Of a stretch of DNA of 5,147 nucleotides, positions 1 through 5,147 are shown in pieces. Position 1 is the stretch's first letter. The number at the start of each line of letters is the position of its first letter. This DNA comes from Euryarchaeota archaeon UBA60 (GTDB lineage Archaea > Thermoplasmatota > Poseidoniia > Poseidoniales > Poseidoniaceae): the NCBI GenBank assembly GCA_002503395.1, contig DARQ01000007.1, forward strand, positions 10,544 through 15,690. The letters run 5' to 3'. A program made the translations under genes and the position numbers. The notes beneath the pieces were generated by a model. That model was not told the DNA's origin. It did not search any database and was given only the letters and a program-made list of their open reading frames with translations.

Positions 1-1910
1 CGGGCCCGCTCGGAAATGGCCACATCACAATTAATCGCTCTTCATCTGCACCATTCAGAGTAATATTGCGCGACGATACCCCGCATCTCGACCCTCACTT
101 GGGATTGAATGCCACCATCATCATCGAGCCTCTGCCCTCGACGCTGTCGTTCGATTATCCCAGCGATGTCGACTCCAGTGGGGTTACAGTCCCCACCTTT
201 GGTGAGGATGAGGGAATCAATGCTCTAGCGTTCTTTCTCGGCGATATGGTTGGATTCGGGGCGACAGTTTCAGACTTGGTCTCCAGCATCACCCGCGACC
301 TCGGTGGTGGTGATGCCGAGGGTGATGTTGCCCTTGGTCTGGATTTGAATGCCGACTCATCATTTACTTTCATCGCCGATATTGAGAAGGGCGATGCGGT
401 TGATGAGTCGCCCGATTGGATGTATGGTGCGGCGATAAATATCGTTGACCGCACTTTGCTCGACTTCAATTATAGTGCGATGACGTGGCTGACAAATGCT
501 TCTCAAATCTCTCTGCAAGTGATTCTTGCCGATGGAATAATCAGCGACGGTGAAGTTGAGTCATTCACAATCATCACCTCCGCCAATGTTCTGCAGGCGC
601 AAGAATTGGCTTTTGCGATGGCCGATGGCCATATCGATGATGCTGAATGGCAAGATTTGGATGAGACACGCTTACAACAAGATGGAATCTCAGCGCAGAA
701 TCGTCGTTCTTGGCATCTACGAACGTGGATGCCAGACCTGCCGCCGGTAATCAATAATCTCGGTTACCAATATACTGAACCGGAAGGCGTTCCGACTTGG
801 GAATTCCAACTCGACCTCGAGGATTGGACGCCCTCTCATAGCAGTATGAGATTTGAGTTGAATGGCGTTGGAGACCGAGATATCTCTCTGGAGATATCGG
901 GATTGGACAGCACTTTTTCGCGCCATGCCACGGTGCGTGCCCAATTCACTTCTGATACTTCGTTCACCGTTCCTCGGGCCGGAATCGATATGCATTATGA
1001 CATTGGCGAATCCTTGGATTATATTCATGCGGTGATGATTGACCGAGCCAATCAGCAGAGATTGGAGACGTTGTTGAAAGGGGTGCCTCGCTCAGCTGAT
1101 TTAGCGGCGACCATCGGTGACGTCCTACTGCTCGATTTCAGCGTACCCGAGCAGTGGCGCAATGGTAGTCACTCGGCTGAAGCGGTGATGATTCAAATGA
1201 TGCGTTATGTCGATGGGCAGTGGTGGCCGGCGACTGCTTTCATGCGCGACCTGCCTGGCGAGATGCATCTCGCGGCGCAACCCTCAACCCGTTTTGACAT
1301 CACCGAGCAGAGAGCGTTCCAAGGATTGTATACCTTGGATTACTCAAGCAATACCGATTCCATGGATCTGTATATTGAGGCATCCGGACGAGCCATCGAC
1401 TCACGCTCCGATATCCTGCTGGTCGCTGAGAACATGCCTCAGGTGACGCAGATTTCGACCACCGATGATTGGGGTGCGAGAATCGTCTCTTCGGGAACCG
1501 GTATCGAGCGCCTGTACATCCGTCAATCAAATACTCCGGTGATGCCCGGAGTCTATGTGAAGCAGATTGAGATTGCCGGGGAGAATCTTCAGTCAGCAAC
1601 TATCCACGTTTATGGCCCACAGGTCTACCAGATGGTCGTCATCGACGATATCACCGGCGGGCGGATTCTGGTGACGGCCCGAGCCGAAGTGCAACTGGGT
1701 GGTATCACTTGGGATGCGCGCGGAGTGCTAATCGATGCTCAAGCCACTGGATTCATCCCTTCGGGCTCTTCATTCGGGGTGAACGGCATCGCCTCCGACC
1801 TTTCGATGCTCAACTCCCTGACCGGTGGCCGCGCCGAAACCACTCACATCATCGTAGCCGAGCCTTTTTCCTCGGCGATTCTGACAATTTTTGCGACGGT
1901 GATGAACTGA
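1..1910 (+). CDS. Large beta-rich, probably extracellular protein of unknown function (5' partial)
   Basis: I do not recognise this protein. The frame (codons start at base 3) is open from the window edge to the TGA at 1908-1910, giving 635 visible residues. A TTG at 66 could be read as a start, but the frame stays open for 21 codons upstream, those codons already look like beta-strand protein, and no Shine-Dalgarno precedes it, so the true start lies outside the window. The sequence alternates short hydrophobic strands with Asp/Ser/Thr/Gly-rich turns, and I find no Cys, as is common in exported surface proteins. Codons 531-650 hold two copies of an ADGxIxDxE motif 31 residues apart, resembling the second half of an EF-hand loop or the TerB-type acidic motif. 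Leu/Val/Met-Pro-led strand segments recur (prolines at 135, 741, 1086, 1254, 1437, 1758). The last 15 residues form a short hydrophobic tail, too short for a normal membrane span. The stop overlaps the next gene's ATG. No catalytic motif is visible. The reading frame is certain; extracellular location is inferred and function is unknown. Confidence 0.85.
   Translation, partial: GPLGNGHITINRSSSAPFRVILRDDTPHLDPHLGLNATIIIEPLPSTLSFDYPSDVDSSGVTVPTFGEDEGINALAFFLGDMVGFGATVSDLVSSITRDLGGGDAEGDVALGLDLNADSSFTFIADIEKGDAVDESPDWMYGAAINIVDRTLLDFNYSAMTWLTNASQISLQVILADGIISDGEVESFTIITSANVLQAQELAFAMADGHIDDAEWQDLDETRLQQDGISAQNRRSWHLRTWMPDLPPVINNLGYQYTEPEGVPTWEFQLDLEDWTPSHSSMRFELNGVGDRDISLEISGLDSTFSRHATVRAQFTSDTSFTVPRAGIDMHYDIGESLDYIHAVMIDRANQQRLETLLKGVPRSADLAATIGDVLLLDFSVPEQWRNGSHSAEAVMIQMMRYVDGQWWPATAFMRDLPGEMHLAAQPSTRFDITEQRAFQGLYTLDYSSNTDSMDLYIEASGRAIDSRSDILLVAENMPQVTQISTTDDWGARIVSSGTGIERLYIRQSNTPVMPGVYVKQIEIAGENLQSATIHVYGPQVYQMVVIDDITGGRILVTARAEVQLGGITWDARGVLIDAQATGFIPSGSSFGVNGIASDLSMLNSLTGGRAETTHIIVAEPFSSAILTIFATVMN
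1898..1903 (+). promoter_or_regulatory. Shine-Dalgarno site GGTGAT for the membrane-protein gene
   Basis: GGTGAT lies within the last codons of the upstream gene, 6 nt before the ATG at 1910. It complements the conserved 3' end of 16S rRNA (consensus GGAGGTGATC), particularly the GGTGA core favoured by archaea. It selects the ATG at 1910 over the in-frame open stretch that extends upstream to about 1709. Together with the TGATG stop/start overlap it suggests translational coupling. Confidence 0.6.
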
Positions 1911-2509
1911 TGTCAGGGGAAGACCGGCCGCTATCGACCACCACCGATTATGATGAAATCGACGTCGAAGGTGAAGGTTTCAGCCGCGATGAAGTCGAAA
2001 CCGCAAAAGAGTATGCCGAGAAGATTCTCGAATTAGGTGAACAGGTCACAATCGGCCGGGTTCTGCTGGCGAGTTTCGCCGTCTTGATGGTCATCCTATC
2101 TGGATTCGCTGGATGGTACTGGGTGATTCCCCGCGATGCAATAGATGTCGAGACTAATTATTTACAAGCCGGCGGTGGTCATGTTGTTCTAGTTCAAGTA
2201 GATAATTCCGGTACCAGAGCGGTGAGCGATGTTTCGGTGCAGATCAATTTCAAGGATATGTCGGGGCAATTGATTGAATCGACATCTTGGCAGGGAGAAA
2301 GCCTGCCGGCTCATTCCAGCGTAGCGGGAGATGATTTGGAATTGATTATCCAGGGTCATACCAAATGGGCTGAATATGAATTATCGGTGTCTGTAGATTG
2401 GGTTGACGGCAACGGTGCCGCCCATAGCGTCAACTTTGAGCACCGCGTCGGAAACTACACTTCCGAAAGGTACTCTGATAGTGCTCCACGCCATTATTGG
2501 TTGATGTAA
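1910..2509 (+). CDS. Single-pass membrane protein with CARDB/Ig-like outer domain (199 aa)
   Basis: The function is unknown, but the architecture is clear. Residues 1-45 are strongly acidic (many Asp/Glu) and end in a probable amphipathic helix at about 25-45. A hydrophobic segment at about 51-73 is a good transmembrane helix, ending in an aromatic patch (W69, Y70, W71). Residues 78-190 alternate hydrophobic and polar residues like a beta-sandwich. Residues 92-123 follow the pattern VxVxNxGxxAVxxVxV, ending in LIES. The same pattern occurs in the CARDB domain of the protease downstream, so I call this domain CARDB-like (inference). The acidic head is probably cytoplasmic and the sandwich outside, with no cleavable signal peptide. 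No Cys was seen. The frame is open further upstream to 1709, but the ATG at 1910 has a strong Shine-Dalgarno and a 1-base overlap with the upstream stop, so it is preferred. The overlap implies co-expression with the large beta-rich protein; it may act as that protein's anchor or partner, or as an envelope adaptor. Confidence 0.88.
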   Translation: MSGEDRPLSTTTDYDEIDVEGEGFSRDEVETAKEYAEKILELGEQVTIGRVLLASFAVLMVILSGFAGWYWVIPRDAIDVETNYLQAGGGHVVLVQVDNSGTRAVSDVSVQINFKDMSGQLIESTSWQGESLPAHSSVAGDDLELIIQGHTKWAEYELSVSVDWVDGNGAAHSVNFEHRVGNYTSERYSDSAPRHYWLM

Positions 2510-2540
2510 GGGTGGTGCAATGGGTGGTAATCGATAAAAT

Positions 2541-2553
2541 GGGACCACGTCCC
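2541..2553 (+). repeat. Small perfect inverted repeat GGGAC-CAC-GTCCC
   Basis: A 5-bp perfect stem with a 3-nt loop sits just 3' of the A/T patch and upstream of the protease ribosome-binding region. A second, weaker inverted repeat, CCTT-TGG-AAGG (2556-2566), follows at once. Either could be an operator half-site pair or a short leader hairpin. Both are small enough to occur by chance, and neither is followed by a T-run, so a terminator is not supported. Confidence 0.25.
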
Positions 2554-2560
2554 GACCTTT

Positions 2561-2570
2561 GGAAGGGGGT
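2561..2570 (+). promoter_or_regulatory. Purine-rich ribosome-binding region of the protease gene
   Basis: GGAAGGGGGT lies 6 nt before the ATG at 2577 and partly matches the GGAGGTG Shine-Dalgarno core. A second partial match, AGGT (2572-2575), is probably too close to the start. An in-frame TAG at 2571-2573 rules out any start further upstream, and the ATG at 2577 leads directly into a signal peptide, so the start is well determined even though the site is not a perfect match. Confidence 0.45.
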
Positions 2571-2576
2571 TAGGTA

Positions 2577-5147
2577 ATGAGGTCGAAAATCTGCTTGATT
2601 CCACTATTGATACCCCTCCTCCTCTCAAGCCTGTCGCCATTGGTTTCCACCTCTGCCGAGGGGCTGGTCGGGAGTCGAGCGGTTGGTGATACATTCGAAG
2701 GCGGTGAACTGGGTGAAAGCGAATATGGCGATGAGTGGCGCAGTTTCACCATTGATGAGAATCGTATTCTCTCTGCGGTCGGTAGTGAGGGAGAGAGATT
2801 CATTCCCACCGGCAGGGCAACTCTCGCGATATCAAGACTAGGGGTACATGGTGTGAATGGCACCTTGCTCGGGGCCGATTTACCGGATTACGCGCTGGAG
2901 CCACGCCCTGACTTGTCGCTATTGATTATCGATGGCGATATCGAGTTGAGCGCGGCGCGCGACTCCCTAGCGTCGATAGAAGGAATGGTGGTACGCGAAT
3001 ACATCTCCCCCAGCGGTCTGGTGATTCAGGGCACGCCGATGGCGCTTATGCAGGCGGCGCTATTGCCCGAGGTACGCGCCAGCCTGGAAGTGCCACTGGC
3101 AATGTTGGCATCCGAGCCGATTCTTGCCGTCTGGGTCGATGATTCAAGTGGTGCCGCACTGCAAGGGACTGAAGTGCGAATCGAAGGGTGGCGAGACGAC
3201 GTTCAATCCACGGTGCCCGATTCATGGATACTGGCCGACGACTTCGGCAAGGAATTGCGTGGAGATGTTGCCGGTATCGCCAATATGTGGCTCAATGATG
3301 CGCGCCAATACGACGCCGGTCGTTGGGAAGGCAGGCTCTCGGGAGTTGACCTGGCCGCAGTCCTTGCCGAGCCCGCGCTAGGATGGTTACGTCCGATTCC
3401 GACCATCGGATTCGACAACGACCGTTCACGCGACCATATGGAGATCAATACTTTTCAATCGGGCAATCCATATTTCACCACACCTCTGGATGGCTCTGGA
3501 GAAATCGTCGCAGTGGCCGACACCGGAATCGACCACGACCACGGAGACTTCGGTAGTCGAATCGATGCCAAGGTTGACATGGTCGGTGATGGCTCGACCG
3601 CAGATACCGATTCCGGTCATGGCACTCACGTCGCCTGCACCATCGTCGGTGATGGTACGCGTGGCGGTTACAAGGGAGTGGCGAGCGGCGCCAATCTGTA
3701 CTTCCAAGCAATGGAACATGATTCGACAGGGAATATGTATTCTGCCAGCATCAATTATCTGGTTAACACCGCCTATGACAATGGGGCGCGAACCCATAGT
3801 AATTCCTGGGGTAGTCAAGATGCCAGTGTGAATGGTCAGTATACCTCGGATTCCGAAGATGTCGATGACCGCGCTAATTATTACGACCGCTACTATAACG
3901 GTCGCCAAGGTATGACAATCATCTTCGCCGCCGGTAACGACGGCCCCGACCCCGGCTCTATCGGCCCTCCTTCGACGGCCAAGAACTCCTTGACCGTCGG
4001 TATGCACCAAAGTCGTTACAGCGGCTCTCCGGACACGGTGATGTCGGGTTCAGGGCGCGGTCCGACAGATGACGGGCGCATCAAGCCCGATATCCTCGCG
4101 CCGGGCGGATACATCCGCTCGTGCCGAGCTCAAGAGGCTCAGGATACCTCAGGTTCGTCGTGGACCCAGCAGTGGTACATGGAATATACCGGCACCTCGA
4201 TGGCCACTCCGAATGCCGCCGGAGCGGCGGTCTTGGTGCGTGAGTATCTAACAGAAATCGCCCTTCGCCCAAGCCCGCAAGGAGCGCTGGTAAAGGCCCT
4301 TCTGGTCTTGGGTGCAGAAGATATCGGCAGCCGGAATATCCCCAATAATAACGAAGGCTGGGGGCGAATCAATCTGGAAAATTCCCTCGCCCCGTCCGGA
4401 AATAGGGGGATATGGGTCGATGACCGTTCGGTGATGTCTAACTCGGGCTCGGTGAAAACCTATACTTTTGAGGTCGAGCAAGCGAGTTTTTCCTTCAAAG
4501 CGGTATTGACTTGGTCGGATGAACGCGGCTCAAGGCTGAGCAATAGTCAACTGGTCAACGACCTTGATTTGGAGGTCGAGGCTCCGGATGGCACCCTATA
4601 TCTTGGAAATGTATTCGCCTCGGGGAGCAGTCAAGTAGGTGGGACAAGAGATACCGTCAACAATCTTGAAGTGGTGCTGGTCGATGTCGCAAGCGTCGGA
4701 ACATGGACGGTGCGCGTCAAGGATGCCAGTCACGGTGGCTCACGCTCGCAACCATTCGCTATAGCCATCTCAGGCAACGGAGTCAATGACCTGCGCCCTG
4801 ACCCGACCCCGGTCGAGGCCTCGATCACCACCGCTACCCCGATTCCACAGGTTGGCGAGAGCGTATTGCTATCAGCGCACATAGAAAATCTCGGCAACGT
4901 CGCGGTCGAGAATGTTCTGGTGCATTTCAAAGTCGACGACAATCTGATTGATTCGTCGACGATAAACCTCAACCCGGCTGAAATCAGTACGGTTTTCTGG
5001 TATTGGACTCCTACCAATGCCGGAAATGTAACGGTCGCCATCGAAGTCGACCCGCTCGGCGAAATCGATGAGATTCGCGAGAACAACAACATCGCCACAA
5101 AAATTGTCGGCGTCACCACCCCAGGGGTAAGGATGAGTTCCTCATCA
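2577..5147 (+). CDS. Secreted KP-43-like subtilisin family (S8A) serine protease with CARDB domain (3' partial)
   Basis: A secreted endopeptidase that hydrolyses proteins through an Asp/His/Ser triad. The frame stays open from the ATG at 2577 to the window end (857 codons), and an in-frame TAG two codons upstream fixes the start. Residues 1-27 are a Sec signal peptide (R2, K4, Leu/Ile/Pro-rich core, probable cleavage after TSA). Residues 28 to about 295 are a long propeptide; about 113-185 resembles the inhibitory prodomain of KP-43-type enzymes, and the stretch near 280-290 (DNDRSRDHM) resembles their maturation region. In the catalytic domain (about 303-600), D315 lies in VADTGID, H348 in GHGTHVA, oxyanion N454 in FAAGNDGP and S541 in GTSMATP. 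SNSWG (408-412) and RIKPDILAPG (501-510) are also typical. Residues about 605-735 form the KP-43-type beta-barrel, with LTWSD near 646 and LVNDLDL at 659-665. Residues about 745-846 are a CARDB domain ending in ENNN. A Ser-rich linker follows, so more domains or an anchor probably lie outside. It likely acts in nutrient-protein degradation or processing of surface proteins; the substrate is unknown. Confidence 0.95.
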   Translation, partial: MRSKICLIPLLIPLLLSSLSPLVSTSAEGLVGSRAVGDTFEGGELGESEYGDEWRSFTIDENRILSAVGSEGERFIPTGRATLAISRLGVHGVNGTLLGADLPDYALEPRPDLSLLIIDGDIELSAARDSLASIEGMVVREYISPSGLVIQGTPMALMQAALLPEVRASLEVPLAMLASEPILAVWVDDSSGAALQGTEVRIEGWRDDVQSTVPDSWILADDFGKELRGDVAGIANMWLNDARQYDAGRWEGRLSGVDLAAVLAEPALGWLRPIPTIGFDNDRSRDHMEINTFQSGNPYFTTPLDGSGEIVAVADTGIDHDHGDFGSRIDAKVDMVGDGSTADTDSGHGTHVACTIVGDGTRGGYKGVASGANLYFQAMEHDSTGNMYSASINYLVNTAYDNGARTHSNSWGSQDASVNGQYTSDSEDVDDRANYYDRYYNGRQGMTIIFAAGNDGPDPGSIGPPSTAKNSLTVGMHQSRYSGSPDTVMSGSGRGPTDDGRIKPDILAPGGYIRSCRAQEAQDTSGSSWTQQWYMEYTGTSMATPNAAGAAVLVREYLTEIALRPSPQGALVKALLVLGAEDIGSRNIPNNNEGWGRINLENSLAPSGNRGIWVDDRSVMSNSGSVKTYTFEVEQASFSFKAVLTWSDERGSRLSNSQLVNDLDLEVEAPDGTLYLGNVFASGSSQVGGTRDTVNNLEVVLVDVASVGTWTVRVKDASHGGSRSQPFAIAISGNGVNDLRPDPTPVEASITTATPIPQVGESVLLSAHIENLGNVAVENVLVHFKVDDNLIDSSTINLNPAEISTVFWYWTPTNAGNVTVAIEVDPLGEIDEIRENNNIATKIVGVTTPGVRMSSSS
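4809..5114 (+). other. CARDB (cell-adhesion-related) domain within the protease
   Basis: Residues about 745-846 follow the CARDB pattern. A strand with an aliphatic run after GE leads into a second strand with ENxG, then AVENVxVHF, a short turn with NLIDSS, a W-x-W strand (FWYWTP), and the terminal DPxxEIDEIRENNN signature. CARDB domains are Ig-like folds found in archaeal and bacterial surface proteins, probably for binding or as spacers. The domain appears complete, but the protein continues after it through a Thr/Pro/Ser-rich stretch, which suggests a linker to another module. Confidence 0.8.

Larger units (their letters stand above)
2510..2576 (+). promoter_or_regulatory. 67-bp spacer with weak promoter-like and repeat elements before the protease gene
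   Basis: This is the only intergenic DNA in the window. It holds a 7-bp direct repeat GGGTGGT (2510-2516 and 2522-2528, 12 bp apart), then an A/T-rich patch GATAAAAT (2533-2540) that could be a weak archaeal TATA-like box. A transcript from it would start near 2560 and have a very short leader. The patch matches the TATA consensus poorly, so the protease could equally be transcribed by read-through from the upstream genes. No U-run terminator is visible after the TAA at 2507-2509, which favours read-through. The promoter assignment is weak. Confidence 0.25.

Noticed and set aside
66..68. TTG as the start of the first gene
   Set aside because: The frame is open upstream to the window edge, the upstream codons look like the same protein, and no Shine-Dalgarno precedes the TTG.
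879..898. Perfect 8-bp inverted repeat with a 4-nt loop (GATATCTC-TCTG-GAGATATC) inside the first gene
   Set aside because: It encodes a DIS/EIS-type repeat in a strand region, and a repeat of this size is expected about once by chance in a window this long.
1709..1909. N-terminal extension of the membrane protein in its open frame
   Set aside because: It would overlap the end of the upstream gene by about 200 bases and its translation is Arg/His/Ser-rich, like an out-of-frame reading. The ATG at 1910 has a good Shine-Dalgarno and a stop/start overlap.
2510..2576. Transcription terminator after the membrane-protein gene
   Set aside because: The hairpins are short and not followed by a T-run on the + strand.
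3582..3655. 11-bp direct repeat GTCGGTGATGG (3582-3592 and 3645-3655) around the catalytic His motif
   Set aside because: Both copies encode VGDG turns in normal subtilase positions; it is best explained by codon reuse, not by a mobile or regulatory element.
3426..4010. 194-codon open frame on the minus strand, rich in Val/Ile/Gly
   Set aside because: It lies opposite the protease catalytic domain and is explained by its GAC/GTC/ATC-rich codons. It has no convincing ribosome-binding site or recognisable domain.
4730..5119. 129-codon open frame on the minus strand
   Set aside because: It is antisense to the beta-barrel end and CARDB domain of the protease, whose coding signal there is unambiguous.

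Overview
The window carries three co-directional protein genes on the + strand and almost no non-coding DNA. Both outer genes run off the window: the first has no start here and the last has no stop. Base composition is moderately GC-rich. The ribosome-binding site of the second gene (GGTGAT, 6 nt before the ATG) matches the archaeal anti-Shine-Dalgarno sequence. All three products look exported or membrane-anchored, with acidic, Asp-rich, beta-strand-rich sequences. A KP-43-like subtilase carrying a CARDB domain, next to single-pass membrane proteins of this style, resembles uncultured marine Euryarchaeota such as Marine Group II/III (Ca. Poseidoniia). That placement rests on style and is an inference; a bacterium is not excluded.

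Layout: (1) 1-1910, the C-terminal 635 residues of a large, Cys-free, beta-rich protein of unknown function. It contains a tandem ADGxIxDxE motif and loosely repeated Leu-Pro-led segments. (2) 1910-2509, a 199-residue single-pass membrane protein with an acidic cytoplasmic head and a CARDB/Ig-like outer domain, translationally coupled to gene 1 by a TGATG overlap. (3) 2510-2576, a 67-bp spacer with a 7-bp direct repeat, a weak TATA-like patch, small inverted repeats and a purine-rich ribosome-binding region. (4) 2577 to the window end, 857 residues of a secreted S8A subtilisin-like protease of the KP-43 type. Its order is signal peptide, long propeptide, catalytic domain with intact Asp/His/Asn/Ser, KP-43-type beta-barrel and CARDB domain; it continues past the window.

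How they may work together: shared orientation, tight spacing and shared extracellular character suggest one cell-surface unit. It would pair a large surface protein and a small membrane-anchored beta-sandwich protein with a secreted protease. The membrane protein and the protease share a recognisable CARDB-like sequence pattern. No phage, transposon, CRISPR, RNA gene or other mobile signature was seen. The protease is clearly identified; the other two genes are not members of any family I can name.
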